In this document: positions 34,141 through 46,264 of the stretch, piece after piece
How positions within the stretch are numbered: the first letter of the stretch is position 1
Layout: each line of letters begins with the position of its first letter
Assembly: GCF_003265705.1 (NCBI RefSeq)
Contig: NW_020312848.1
Coordinates: forward strand, 58,500,801-58,564,800
Reading direction: 5' to 3'
Length of the DNA stretch: 64,000 bases
Source of the DNA: Callorhinus ursinus
Taxonomy: Eukaryota > Chordata > Mammalia > Carnivora > Otariidae
The notes under the pieces: model-generated
Told to the model about the DNA's origin: nothing
The model's input: only the letters and a program-made list of their open reading frames with translations
The model's database searches: none
Position numbers and translations under genes: made by a program

Positions 34141-34684
34141 TACATTCATTTTCTACGGATGCCTAACAAATCACCACCAACATAGTGGTTTATGACAGTA
34201 CACAATATTTCACTGATTCTGAGAGTGGGGTCCATGCCCCAGTTAATGGGTCCTGTGCTTGGGAATCTCACAAGGGTGCCGTTAAGGTTTCAGTCAGGTT
34301 ATGTTCTCATTTGGAGGTTTGACTGGGTAAGAATCCACTTCCAAGACTACTCAGTTTTTTGGCAGAGTTTATTTTTTGATGGTTAGGAGACCTAGGGCAG
34401 TAGCTTCTTGCTGACTGTTCCTAGAGGCCACATGCATTCTCTTGCATGTGTTGACTTTCTTAACATTGCTTCCTCATCAAACCAGCAGTCACCATTTCTA
34501 GCCAGTCAGCTAGCAAAATTCCTGTAGAATGTAACGTAATCATGGAAGTAACCTTCTATCACCACTGCTATATCCTCTTGGCTAGAGAGCAGTCACAGGT
34601 TCTACCTACACTCAAGAGAAGGTAATTTCACAATACCAGCACATGGGGATTATGGGGAATCACCTTTTTGGTCTGACTGCCACC
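34141..34684 (-). mobile_element. LTR remnant, probably MaLR/ERV-L class
   Basis: The plus strand TTTTCTACGGATGCCTAACAAATCACCACC and the end TTGGTCTGACTGCCACC, with GAATGTAACGTAATCATGG and CAGTCACAGGTTCTACC between, match the antisense layout of a mammalian LTR. The frame 34192-34386 lies inside and is not a gene. Family uncertain. Confidence 0.5.
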
Positions 34685-34699
34685 TTCTAAATTCAGTTT

Positions 34700-35567
34700 T
34701 TGGAGAATTTTTAACTTGAAGGGGTATGTTGAATTTTGTAAAAGGCTTTTAGTATATACTTAATCTATCTTATAATTTTTCTTCTTGAAAACTACATTGA
34801 TAACTTTATAATTTTGAACATTCTACCCTAAGATAAACCTCACTTGATCAAGAAGTATTATATTTTTATCTATTTTAGGATCTGATTTGGAAAATTTTGT
34901 TGAGGGTTTTTGTGTAAGTGTGTTCCTGATAATTTTTTTCTTGTAATATCTTTGTCAGATTTTAATATCAAAATCATGCAAGCCTTATAAAATTAAAGCA
35001 AATTAGGATATGTTCTCTTTTTCTCTATATTAAAAATTTTATATTGAATTGGCATAATTTCCTCTTTTAATTGTTAGAATTGACTAGTGAAACACTCCAG
35101 TCCTGGAAGTGTTAATGATTTTTTTTTAATTAAAAATTTAATCTTTGGGGTGCTTGGGTGGCTCAGTCGTTAAGCATCTGCCTTCAGCTCAGGTCATGAT
35201 CTCAGAGTCCTGGGATCGAGCCCCGCATCAGGCTCCCTGCTCCGCGGGGAAGCCTGCATCTCCTCCCACTCCCCCTGCTTGTGTTCCCTCTCTCGCTGTC
35301 TCTCTCTGTCAAATAAATAAATAAAATCTTTAAAAATAAATAAAAAATTTAAAAAATTAATCTTTAACACATGTAATACTATTTAGATTTTGTTTCCATT
35401 TCAGAAAGTTGTATCTTTTAAGGAAGTTTTCCATTTCATCTGTTTGTTGAATTTATTGTCATGAATTTTTCAATAATATTCCCTTATTCTCTTAATGTCT
35501 CTGAGACATGCAGTGATAACCCTACTTTCATTTCAAATATTGTTCATTTGTATTTTGTTTCTGGAAC
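34700..35567 (-). mobile_element. Ancient L1 (L1M), ORF2 reverse-transcriptase region
   Basis: The plus strand holds antisense ORF2: ATGTTGAATTTTGTAAAAGG, CCTCACTTGATCAAGAAG, TTTTGTTGAGGGTTTTTG and CCAGTCCTGG. After the SINE it continues with TTTCCATTTCATCTGTTTG and CTTAATGTCTCTGAGAC. It is interrupted by the plus-strand SINE at 35147-35350. Confidence 0.75.
35147..35350 (+). mobile_element. Can-SINE inserted in L1M
   Basis: GGGGTGCTTGGGTGGCTCAG head, GGGATCGAGCCCCGCATCAG middle, AAATAAATAAATAAAATCTT tail. Duplications AAAAATTTAATCTTT (35132-35146) and AAAAAATTAATCTTT (35351-35365) have one mismatch. Confidence 0.95.
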
Positions 35568-35785
35568 GGACTGAATATGTGCCCCCAAAATTCATATGTA
35601 AAGCCCTAACCCTTAATGCGATGGTATTACGAGGTGGGGCCTTTGGGAGGTAGTTAGGTTTAGATAAGGTCATGAGAGTGAAACTCCTGGGATGGGGTTA
35701 GTACCTTTGTAAGAAGAGGAAGAAATACCAGAGCTTACACGCTTAGCTGTGTGAGTATGGATAATAGGTGTCACGAGCTCTGAGT
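35568..35785 (+). mobile_element. MaLR LTR fragment (MLT1/MST-type)
   Basis: GACTGAATATGTGCCCCCAAAATTCATATG, TGCGATGGTATTACGAGGTGGGGCCTTTGGGAGG and GGGATGGGGTTAGTACC are clear 5'-half MaLR LTR motifs. The 3' half is missing or too decayed. Confidence 0.8.
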
Positions 35786-37305
35786 TTTACTATTTTCCTC
35801 TGAAAAATCTTGATTCTTAGTATAGCAGACAGTTAAAATAATGAATAATCAGTATGAAAGTGTGCTGTTCTGTGCTTCGTTTTCCTAGCTCTTCTACTTT
35901 GACTGGACTTAATTCCCTTATGGACTTTGTCAAGAAGGCTTAGTTAGGCTTTGTTAGGGTGGGTTTGAGAGATGGTGCTTATTTCTAAGGTTTCTCAGAA
36001 GGAAGACATAGATATTAAGATTTAAAGATGAATGTTTACTGTGACACCAAATTCTGATTTCTGCATCTTCAGCCCAGTGGGACGATTGTGTTCTACTTGG
36101 ATTTCATTTCTCCATGCCACATTGGGAAATGGCCTCAAATCATGGAATTGGGATCATGGGCTCACCTCATTAGTATCTCTTTCAGACATTGGTCTCATAC
36201 TGCTGAGCATCTATGTTTTGAAAACTCATAAATTTTGAACAGTATTATATCATTTATATTGAATATACCAGGTTTTACCTTCCTAGGTGAAAGCAAAATT
36301 CTTGTTCATCCTTTACACCTTTTTTTTTGACTCCACAAATAACTTACTACTATTTTCAGCAGTGATGATACCATTGATATAAATATTTAAAATTAATGAA
36401 AGTTATGAATATATTAAAAATTACTATTTTTCTATGTCACTGCATATAGGGAATCACAGTAAAATAGGAAAGATACTTAAAAATTCTGGTAAGAACATGG
36501 TTTCTTTAAGGTGAGAACTTAAAATCTGCCCCCATGACCTACTTCTTAGGACTATGCCAGACCATAGTTCAGAGAAAACAAATTGGACTAAATGGCATTT
36601 AATTGGCAATACCTGCTGGAGTGTTATGTTGAGAAGGTCACTGCAGAAACCTCTAGTATTATGAGAAGAGTTTGCCTCATTAGCATATAGACCCAAAGGA
36701 AAATGTTGGTATTTAGTACATTTTCATAATTCTTGCATTGCTCATCTACATAAATTATAAAGACAAAAGTCTCAATCATTTTCAGAGTATTTTAGGCACA
36801 TTTTGCAGGAAAATGTGCACCATTCTATTGTTGGATATTGTGAACCAATTGTAGGGCGCATAATTCTGTCCACAATTACAGAAAATCAACTTTAAGAGTG
36901 AGAATAATCCTTCATAGATATAAAAAGGCATCTCAATCAATATGAAATACAAGCTAATTTCAGGACTTTTGTGTTCTAACCAGACTTTGCTTAAGTAAGG
37001 CAGTGGTGTATTGCCAGAATCTTGCTTTTTTGTATATGAATCCTGGTGATGTGAATTCATGTTGGCAGCTACTCATGGTTGGTGTGTAGACTCATTTTGA
37101 ATATGATCAACTGCAGGAATGAAATGATACTAGGATTAAATAATACTTTAGTAGTTTCACCAATTGTCTATGTGTTTGGTTGACCATGAGAACCAGCTTA
37201 ACAGTCACTGTAGCAGTAAACAAGAATATCTTATTTTATATAGTTCTGTCATTTAAAATGTATTGTTACATACTAAAATATTTGACTATGCATTAACCAT
37301 GAAGA
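35786..37305. other. Unannotated interval
   Basis: No gene recognised. Short frames at 36032-36238 (plus), 36454-36696 and 36782-37060 (minus) lack domains. Confidence 0.4.
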
Positions 37306-37309
37306 TGAG

Positions 37310-37450
37310 TTGGTCAAGAGTGATCATTCCCCTTTTAGAATTAAGAAGAGAGATTAAGCGATCTGCATCAGGTCTTACAGCTGATAGAGCTCATAGGATT
37401 TCTGAATCCAAAAGCAGTGCTCTTTCCTTTCCACTATGCAGTCCCTCTTC
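37310..37450 (-). mobile_element. MIR remnant
   Basis: AGAATTAAGAAGAGAGATTAAGCG, CAGGTCTTACAGCTGATAG and GGATTTCTGAATCCAAAAGCAGTGCTC, followed by TTTCCACTATGCAG, follow the antisense MIR core and tail order. The short frame 37263-37487 is due to this. Confidence 0.65.
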
Positions 37451-38315
37451 TCTAGCAAATATTCCTTTGGATAGAGTTAGGAAATAATCCCTCTGTTGCT
37501 CAGGTTTATATGCTATTTAACTTTATTTTAGCTGCCAGTTGTTCCTGTTTATTAAAATTTCTACTTGAATGATACACTTATGGTCCTTACCTTGGTATAT
37601 TACAGAATGCATACTGCCTTACATTTTACTGGACGCAGTCTTTGAAAATTGGTCTTGCTAAAAAGTTCAATATAAATCCAAAATATCATTATAATTATTA
37701 TGTAAATATTCAGTGGTTACTAAACATTTTAAACATTCTTTTCCTCTCATGAAGCAGCTATTATTTGTAACCTATGAGATACTTAAGAGGCAATTATTCT
37801 ATCTGGTTCCATATTGCAGAAAAAAATCCCTTCTCATCCAAATAATTGGTGTATGTTACAAAATAAGACACTGGTTTAAGAAACAGGAAAGATTCCATGA
37901 ATTCTCACTCTATAATCATGTGATCTTATGATTGGTAGAATATATCCCTTTTCATTACTTTAAAATACAAAATCAAACTTGTAAATAGAATAATGGCAGT
38001 CATGTTTATAACACTTAAAAAGACCAGCATCCCCCCAAATGTGTACACTTTGGAGTATTTGGAAACCATAATGTGATTTTTTAAAAAATTTATTAAATTA
38101 CCCAGGCTTCACTTAGTAGCCCCAGTAATAAAATGCTTTTAAGTAACTTGAAAATGATAAAGTTGCATTTCCTTTAAAAATTATATATAGGTAATCCCCT
38201 ATTATGGTATCTCCCATTACTAACCTCTCCAGTGCCTCCCTTAGCATTCACAACATAGTTTAACCTCTCAATGTCAGTATAGCCAATTTATTTGGGAGGT
38301 GGGAATTAGAAAGTT
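37451..38315. other. Unannotated interval
   Basis: AT-rich DNA without a recognisable gene or repeat. Confidence 0.4.
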
Positions 38316-38317
38316 TT

Positions 38318-38535
38318 GGGGGCATAGATATCCTTGTTAAACTCCTAGCTTTGCCACTTACTACCAGTGTGACTTGAGGCAAGTTATAGAGTCTCTGAGC
38401 CTGAGTTTCATGATTTTTATTAAAGAAAAATAAGAATAGCAGTTAAAGGTTTAAAATGTATATTAAAATTTATGGTATCTACAAAGTGTCTCTGATAAAA
38501 TAGTCACTCAATAAACAGTAGACTTTATAATATTT
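38318..38535 (+). mobile_element. MIR remnant
   Basis: CTAGCTTTGCCACTTACTACCAGTGTGACTTGAGGCAAG and CTCTGAGCCTGAGTTTC are a classic MIR core. The end has TAGTCACTCAATAAACAG, the usual MIR 3' pattern. Confidence 0.85.
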
Positions 38536-38544
38536 GGCACAGCT

Positions 38545-38680
38545 GACTAGTTGTATGACCTTTGAGGAACAAGAAACAAGGTTATATTTTCTGTTTCAGT
38601 TTTCCTACCTATTCAGTAAAAGCTGAAACACCACCTGCTTCTTTTGTACATTGAAAGAATGAAAAGATCAGACAATAGTT
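38545..38680 (+). mobile_element. Second MIR-like remnant
   Basis: GACTAGTTGTATGACCTTTG, CTGTTTCAGTTTTCCTACC and ACCACCTGCTTCTTTTGTAC resemble a more decayed MIR core next to the previous one. Confidence 0.55.
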
Positions 38681-39289
38681 GCTGGCTTGATGCCCAAACC
38701 CTTCCCTTTCGTTCACTTGGGAATTAACAACCTTGATATGAAAAGAAAAAAGAAACTATTGTTTACGCTTTGAAAGAAAGGTGCTCTGATACAGTGACTA
38801 TAACAATCTACCTTTTTTCTTTTTTCAACTTGCTATCTGCAAGTAGCTTTTTACCCATAAAAAACATGTCTGGAGAATTTGTAACATACATATAGCACAC
38901 ATATATACACACAGAGACACATTCTGTATGTTACTTTCCTTGAGTTTTCAGAGCAACTACTCATGAGGAAAATTATTTAAGTGTAGAAGTTGTTATTCCT
39001 TTCTTTCTTTTTTTTTTTTTTATGTGGTAACCAAAAAGAAACTGAAAGTTAACAGAAGCCAAGGCTGATTCAGGAATTCATGTAAAATGCCAGAGTCAGC
39101 TGTATTATAAGTAATATCATATTTTTGTATGTTTTCTCATTTTCCCAGGGGTTTTTATTATCCAGGAGACTGGAAGAAAAAAGTTCTAGGATGCAGTATA
39201 GAGTTGTGACACGTGGGAAATCTATGTGTTTACTATAATCTACTTTTTTAATGATAGTTTATATGAAATGCTTTATTTTTTTATTTCAA
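38681..39289. other. Unannotated interval
   Basis: No gene or nameable repeat. Contains a T-run near 39008-39021. Confidence 0.4.
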
Positions 39290-39431
39290 CATCAACTTTT
39301 TTCTGGCTTTATTGAATCATAATTGACAATTAAAATTGTTTATGGTGTACATAATGATGTACATAATGTGAATTTCCCGCAATAAGGTTATTTAACACAT
39401 CCATCACCTCACATAGTTACCGTTTGTGTCT

Positions 39432-39467
<36 letters not shown>

Positions 39468-41555
39468 TTGTAAGAACACTTAAAATCTACTCTTGGTAAA
39501 ATTCAAGTATACAATACATCATTATTTACTATAGTCACCATACTGTGCATTAGATCCCCAGAATTTATTCATCTTACAACTTGAAGTTGATACTTTGACC
39601 ATCTCCCATTTCCCCTACCTCCCAGCCCCTGGCAACTATCGTTCTTTTCCTCTTGTTCTAGGAGTTTAACTTTTTTAGATTCTACATACAATGATATCAT
39701 GCAATATTTGTCTTCTTGTATCTGGCTTATTTTACTTAGCATAAGATCCTCCATATTTACCAATGTTCTTGCAAATGGCAGGATTTCCTTTTTTTATGGC
39801 TAAAGTGTGTGTGTGTGTGTGTGTGTGTGTGTTTCTATACACACAATACAATTTCTTCATCCATCAATGGACACTTAAGTTCCATATCTTGGCTATTGTA
39901 AATACTACAATGAATATGGGGGTGCAGATATCTTTTCAAATTAGTGTTTTTGGTTTTGGTTTTGGAAAGTACCCAGAAGTGAAATTGTTAGATCATATGG
40001 TAGTTCTGTGTTGTTTAATTTTTTTGAATAACCCCCATCCTGTTTTCCCACAGTGGCTATCCCAATTATAGTTCTACGAATAGTGCACAAGGGTTCTCTT
40101 TTTTCCATATTCTTGTCAATACTTGTCATTTCTAGCATTTTTGATAACAGGCATTATAACAAGTGAGATATGATCTCTCATTGTGATTTTGACTTGCATT
40201 TCCTGGATGAATAGTGCTGTTGAGCACCTTTTCATGCCTGTTGCCAGGTGTGTATGTTCTTTGGGAAAATACCTATTCAGGTCCTTTGCCCATTTTTTTA
40301 AATGGATTTTTTTGACTGTTGAGTTATAGGAGTTCTTCATGTATTTTCGGATATTAACCCTTTATTAGATATGTGATTTGCAAATAATTTCCCCTATTCA
40401 GTAGGTTTCCTTTTCATTTTGTTAATGATTTCCTTTGCTGTGAAGAGACTTTTAGGTTTTTGTTTGTTTGTTTTTAAAGATTTTATTTATTTAATTGACA
40501 AAATGAGAGAGAGAGAGAGAGAGAGCGAGAAAGGGAACACAAGCAGGGGGAGTGGGAGAGGAAGAAGCAGGCTTCCCGCTGAGCAGAGAGCCTGATGTGG
40601 GCCTCGATCCCAGGACCCTGGGATCATGACCTGAGCCGAAGGCAGACGCTTAACCTACTGAGCCACCCAGGCACCCCGAGAGACTTTTATTTTGATATAG
40701 TCCCATTTATTTATTTTTGGTTCTGCTTTTGGTGTCAAATTCAAAAATACTCTCACCAAGGTTGATGTCAAAGAGCTTACCACCTATGTGGTTTTTTTCT
40801 AGATTTATTGGTTTCAGGTCTTACTCTGAAGTCTTTATTTTGAGTTGGTTTTTGAATTGTTTTAGTACAAGATAGGTGGTCTAGTTTCATTCTTTTGCAT
40901 GTGGCTGCCCAGTTTTCCCACAATCATTTATTGAAGAGCTGTGCTTTGCCCCATTGTATGTTCTTGGCTACTTTGTCATAAATTAATTGACCAAATATGG
41001 ATGGGTTTATTTCTGGGCTCTGGATTCAATTACACTGACATATGTGTCTATTTTTATGCCAATACCATACTGTTTTGATTATTACAGCTTTGCAATTGGT
41101 TTGAAGTTAGAAAGTAGGATGCCTCCAGTTTGTTTCTTCTCAAGATTACTTTGAATATTTGGGGTCTTTTGTGGTTCCATAGAAATCTTAGGATTGTTCT
41201 ATTTCTGTGAAAATGCCATTGGAGTTTTCATAGGAACTGTATTGAGTCTGTAGATTCCTTTGGGTAGTATGGGCATTTTAACAACATTAATTCTTCTAAT
41301 CCATGAGTATAAAATATCTTTCATTTATGTGTGTCTTCTTCATTTTTCTTTATTGGTGTCTTATAATTTCCATTGTGCAGGTCTTTTCTCTCCTTGTTTA
41401 AATTTATTCCTAGGTATTTTATTTGTGTTGCTGCAGTTTGTTTTAATTTCTCTTTCTGATAGTTTGTATAGAAATGCAACTGATTTTTCTGTCTTGCAAT
41501 TTTACTGAATTTATTCTAACAGTTTTGGGTGGAATATTTCTATATTTACATAATA
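39290..41555 (-). mobile_element. Long L1M copy, 3' UTR and ORF2
   Basis: An old L1 on the minus strand. The plus strand starts with the 3' UTR antisense (GGCTTTATTGAATCATAATT, CATCCATCACCTCACATAG) and then ORF2. The minus-strand frames 39941-40138 and 40116-40340 read ELPYDLTISLLG and KKWAKDLNRYFPKEHTHLAT, typical ORF2 C-terminal peptide with frameshifts. Further plus-strand text such as TTTCATTCTTTTGCATGTGG and GTGTCTTATAATTTCCATTG reaches the reverse-transcriptase region. A SINE sits at 40455-40678, and TG runs lie at 39432-39465 and 39807-39831. Dead. Confidence 0.9.
40455..40678 (-). mobile_element. Can-SINE inserted in L1M
   Basis: GTTTTTAAAGATTTTATTTA start, a GA run, GGGCCTCGATCCCAGGACC middle and GAGCCACCCAGGCACCCC end. 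An 11-bp duplication AGAGACTTTTA lies at 40444-40454 and 40679-40689. Confidence 0.95.
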
Positions 41556-41584
41556 CATACAATTTATATAACATATAAGTACAT

Positions 41585-41971
41585 ATAAAGTCCCAAGATT
41601 TGCGGGGTGAATCAGCAAGCTGAAGACCCAGAAGAGGGATGGTATAGTTTCAGTGTAAAGGCCAGCTTACTTAGGTTCAGGAGGAGCTGATATTTCAGTC
41701 GGAAGACAGAAAAACCTGATGTCTTAGTTCAAAAGCAGTCAGGCAGAGGCAATTCTCTCTTAGTTGTAGGACTATCAGTCTTTTTGATCTATGCAGACTT
41801 TCACCTGACTGGATGAGGTCAATATATTAGGGAGAGCAATGTCCTTTGTTCAGTCTACCTGTTTAAATGTTAACCTTTCCAAAAGCACCCTCACAAAACA
41901 CCCAGAAGAGTGTTTAACCAAATATCTGAGCATCCTATATGCCAGTCAAGTGGACAAAATTAACCATCACA
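41585..41971 (-). mobile_element. ERV-L LTR (MLT2-type)
   Basis: The right end, TGGACAAAATTAACCATCACA, is the antisense of the MLT2 start. AACACCCAGAAGAGTGTTTAACCAAATATCTGAGCATC and TCCCAAGATTTGCGGGG follow the antisense order. It directly abuts the L1M on its left, and the left limit is uncertain. Confidence 0.75.
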
Positions 41972-44026
41972 GTAAGCCAGGTAGGTCTTCATGATGCTAG
42001 TAAGTCAGAGAGTGAAACCAAGTTTTACCACTCAGGGACCTTACGTGTGAAGTAGACAGCCTATGTGGTGTATGTCTGCTTGTGTGTGTCTGAGTCTATC
42101 AAGGTTTAAAAAAAAAAAAAGGCTAACACAAATATACATACATTTAGGGAGTGAGCTGTTAAATTACCTGTTGCAACAGTATTCACGGCATTTATGAAAC
42201 AAAGCTTAAATGCTTTGTGTTTAGGAATGTGACGATCAAAATAATCCATGGAGAACCCAGTTTGGAGGAGGCAGATTAAAATAGGCATTGCCAAAAGCTA
42301 GTCTTTGGATGAACACGACCCAGAAATAACAGTGACTTGGCCTAAGCACCCTTATGGCATGAGTACTATCTGGACTGCAGTGAAGTACACACCCACTGTA
42401 GAAGCCAGGAAGATTTACAGAAAGTAGGTTTTGTCTGAGAGTTAGTTTAGTTTCATCAGAAATGGGCAGGTGGTATGGAAGGCCTCATGGCATTAACCAC
42501 CAAGGGGGTCAACTCTGGTTCATCTGAATGTGAAGATTTATTAGACTCTCTGAGGGCAGCCACATTTGGCACCAGTCTCCGCAGACCTAGATTAGCAGCT
42601 ACAGCATGGCCCTCCCATTCAGTGAATATCCCTGCAGTAATTCCTACAGCACATCCGACCTAGAGAAGAGCTCTATGGACAGGGACAGCTTGGATTGAAA
42701 GTTTTACGTTCCCCAAGAGCCCAAACCTTTTTTTTTTTTTTTTAATGCTTCTAAATACATTGTTTCTAGGGACTTGCTCATTTATAAGAGTCCCTGAAAG
42801 TCACTGCATTTAGACAATCCCAAATCATTGTCTTCCTCAGATATTTTAGTCTATAGATTTCTTCCCATTCTAATTAAAATTGCCCAATCAGGGATCATTT
42901 TTATGAAAAGCAATGTTACCTATTAATTTTGTTCACAATATCATCCTTATAATGTTACAAAAAGAATAGGCATTTAACTGAAGGTCACATTCTCACACAT
43001 AAGAGAAAAGAGACTTTGCTAATCCTTTGCTCACAGCTTCCCTGTAGATTATGTAACACCTGGGGGGGAAAGTATTCCAAGTAGAGATAACAGCCAGTGT
43101 CAAGAATCTGATTCAGAAATATGTCTGAATGTTTGAACAATAGTGAGAAGCCAATAAGTCAGAACAACAAAAAAAGGTAAATACAGTTAGATGATGTTGG
43201 GCCTTGTAGACATTTTAAGATTTTGAGTTTTGACTTTAGAGTAGAAGAAGAAACCAGGAGGGTTGCATAAAAGTATGAGGTAATGTCTGTTATATTCCAA
43301 ATAAGATTCTCATGAAGGAAAGTATGTGCAGAAAAAAAATGCCTGTTCTATTTTTTCTTTTTAATTATCACGCGTTAGAATACTGTCATTTCTTCAACTT
43401 TCTTTAATATCTTATTCGCCTTTATGTCACATGTATTGCTTATTCAAATTTGGGCACCCAAGATTGATTTTAAGGCTCAGACAGTTTTTTTTTCTCTTAA
43501 TATCCTAAAACTTAGTAATACAGTGAATGTGATAAAAATAGAGGCTTCTGACCTTCTTGCTTCTGTGAAGATCCATGTTACAATAACATTGTCTTCATAC
43601 CTAATTGTTTACTCACACAAGTTCTCTATTTCATTTTAAATATGCTTCTCTCTACACAATCTGAAAACAGTAAGTGTGGTGGGAAAGCCATATTATTTTG
43701 ATCTTTGCCTTAGTACGGAATACCTTTGCTTAACTGAATAGTCTTAATTGCCCTTGATGGCAGATGTTTTCAGTATGTTACCTGTTTGGGAGTGAAAAGC
43801 AGTCAAATTATTTAGACTGATTTTTGGTGTTTTGTTTTGGGGTTTTTTGCATATCTACTTATAACCTTGGCAAATTTTTTCTTGAGCTCTTTTATTGTAG
43901 TAATTGCCAACCCTAGTGGAGAGCAGTCAACCTCATTAGATTTATTTTATTTTATTTATTTATTTATTTTTTATTTTTTTACTTTTTCCAAACAGTTTCA
44001 CTAGACATACATGCTTAAGAAGAAGC
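41972..44026. other. Unannotated interval
   Basis: No convincing gene. Two short open segments (42302-42427 in one frame, 42475-42663 in another) look mildly protein-like but lie in different frames, have stops around them and match nothing I know. A T-run at 42726-42745 and a possible degenerate repeat at 43040-43310 (GGGCCTTGTAGACATTTTAAG) are also present. A T-rich tract precedes the L1 tail (43938-43990). Confidence 0.4.
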
Positions 44027-44380
44027 ACTGTTAATTGTGTAAGACTCATGAATCACAGACCTGTACCTCTGAAACAAATAATACATTATATGTTGAAAAA
44101 AAGAAGAAGATAATAGGAAGGGAAAAATGAAAGGGGGGGAAATCAGAGGAGGAGACGAACCATGAGAGACTATGTATGGACTCTGAGAAACAAACTGAGG
44201 TTTCTAGAGGGGCAGGGGGTGGGGGAATGGGTTAGCCTGGTGATGGGTATTAAGGAGGGCACGTACTGCATGGAGCACTGGGTGTTATACGCAAACAATG
44301 AATCATGGAACACTACATCAAAAACTAATGATGTAATGTATGGTGATTAACATAACATAATAAAATAAAATTTAAAAAAC
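44027..44380 (+). mobile_element. Carnivore L1 3' UTR, 5'-truncated
   Basis: ATGAATCACAGACCTGTACC, an internal A-tract near 44096-44102, GGAGACGAACCATGAGAGAC, a G-rich block (44211-44224), GGAGCACTGGGTGTTATACG and CATAACATAATAAAATAAAA. This is the same composite 3' UTR as in the long L1. The frame 44162-44350 is an artefact. Confidence 0.93.
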
Positions 44381-46070
44381 TCAAAATAATCACAGATGAC
44401 ACTTTACCAAATATATTGTCAGAGCCAAAAGGGATTAGCTCAACTTTAGCCTTTTCCATCACATTCTTTCAGACTGTTTATCTAGTATCATGTACTTTGG
44501 TATCTGAGGGTTTTCCTCCCTCAGCAGCTACCCAAAATGCATGTCAAAATCTGAATAATTAAGGTAGGTTAACTTCTATAACAAATTCTAAAATATCCAA
44601 ATACTGAGAGACTAAATATAAGATCTTAATCAAATCTCAGAAACAAATAAAAGTGGCTTTCATCAGTGGCAAGGACAGTATCATTGGAAGCATATTTACC
44701 TTCCTGTCTTAAATGATGATTGTATATGGGGGAACACGTTTTAGTCATTGGACAACACTCTGTGAGCTTCGAGAGAAGACAGACTGTGAAATGAGCCCCA
44801 TGTTCACACAGGTAAATGAGTGGGGCACATTCCAAGCCCTCAGGGAATAAAAACTAAGTAGGGGGTGAAGGAACCAGAAGATGCTGCAGGTAACCAAAAT
44901 AGTATGATGGTCTCCACGGGGTTGGCAAGGTAGAGATTAAGGTTTAGGGCTGTTGATAGAGTTTGTGAGTGAGAAAACACACTAAAACAAAAGAGCTGTT
45001 CATCTTGTGCGCAGAGTTGAAACCCCAGAATTGCCAGGCCAAAAGATGAAAGACCAAAGTCTAGAGTAAAGAACAGACATATCTTAGGACTATGCAGTGA
45101 GAGGAAAAAATGGAAATAGACCTTCATTAACATAGAAAAATATGTGCATGTATGCCAGATGACAATCAGAAAAGGAATCATTTTCTTCATACCTGAGCAA
45201 AATTTAGTATCTTCTAAAGACAACAAAACGCATTTTAGAGGTTGAACCTGATTTCATGTTAATGCTGTCACATGGCTTCGTTTTCACAAAGTGTTGAAAA
45301 GATTTTTTTTTCTCAGAATATTTTTGGAATTCAAGAATTTAGAAACTTAATTCATGAATTCACACTGATGTAGAAGTTCTTTATAAATACGGGGCAAGAT
45401 ATCCAACAATTAGGATATTGAAGCTTTAGTGGAAAAAAATAAAACAGCTGAAATGTTCAATGATATGCAAATATTAATCCTCCAGCTGGACACAAGGTCA
45501 CAGCAGGAGGTAATGAAAGAATGAACTCATTTATTCTGAGCTGAGCTGTTCTGCTGTTGCAATAATCACAGGTTTTTAAAAACCTGTGAACTATTCAAAG
45601 AAAATTTTTGTAATAGATTTAGATTTTTATGTATATGAATCATCTTTTAAATTTCTTAGTGCCTATAGAGTATTTTCACCCATATCACAAAATTTCCTTA
45701 TGATTCCTTATGAGGAGCTCATTGAACTAGAAGTATATTATAGGTTTCTAAATAAACCCGTGTTATTTGGTGCTGGGGTTATGAATTGCACCTATTTCTG
45801 ATAATATGGCCAAATTCTAGATAATGTTGAATCTACACGATTCTACGCACATATTTTATTTTCATGAAACAACTTGAACCAAACTTAAGGAATGACCCCC
45901 AGCCACGCAACAGATGTTAATACTGAAATCATAATTGTAATTATATTTTCTCTGCTCTCTCAGACTTAGACTAGTTCAGTGTATAAAAATACTGTATTTG
46001 AATTTCTTCAGTCAATAAAAAGCTTACTATTAGAGCCCTGCAGATACTTAACTATCATATATATATATAT
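44381..46070. other. Unannotated interval with a perfect palindrome
   Basis: No gene recognised, including the minus frame 44840-45226 (128 codons), which has no known domain. A 24-bp perfect palindrome, TCACAGGTTTTTAAAAACCTGTGA read over two halves, lies at 45566-45589. Confidence 0.45.
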
Positions 46071-46071
46071 A

Positions 46072-46264
46072 TTTTTTAAGATTTTATCTATTTGAGAGAG
46101 AGAGCACACACGCACGAGCAGGAGCAGGAGAAGGGGCAGAGGCAGAGGGAGAGGGAGAAGCAGACTTCCCACTGAGCGTGGAGCCTGGCTCAATCCCAGG
46201 ACCCTGAGATCATGACCTAAGTGGGAGGCAGAGGCTTAGCTGACTAAGCCACCCAGGCACCCCC
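46072..46264 (-). mobile_element. Can-SINE
   Basis: TTTTTTAAGATTTTATCTATTTG start, GA/GCA-rich body, and the end AAGCCACCCAGGCACCCC. It directly follows an AT dinucleotide run. Target-site duplications are not clear. Confidence 0.9.

Noticed and set aside
39432..39831. TG runs as regulatory Z-DNA elements
   Set aside because: They are ordinary microsatellites inside a dead L1M; no sequence evidence of function.
42302..42690. Possible coding patch or processed pseudogene
   Set aside because: Two short open segments look mildly protein-like, but they lie in different frames, carry nearby stops, match no family I know and have no splice signals that I can defend.
44840..45226. 128-codon minus-strand frame
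   Set aside because: No domain, no conserved motif and no context. A frame of this length can occur by chance in 64 kb.
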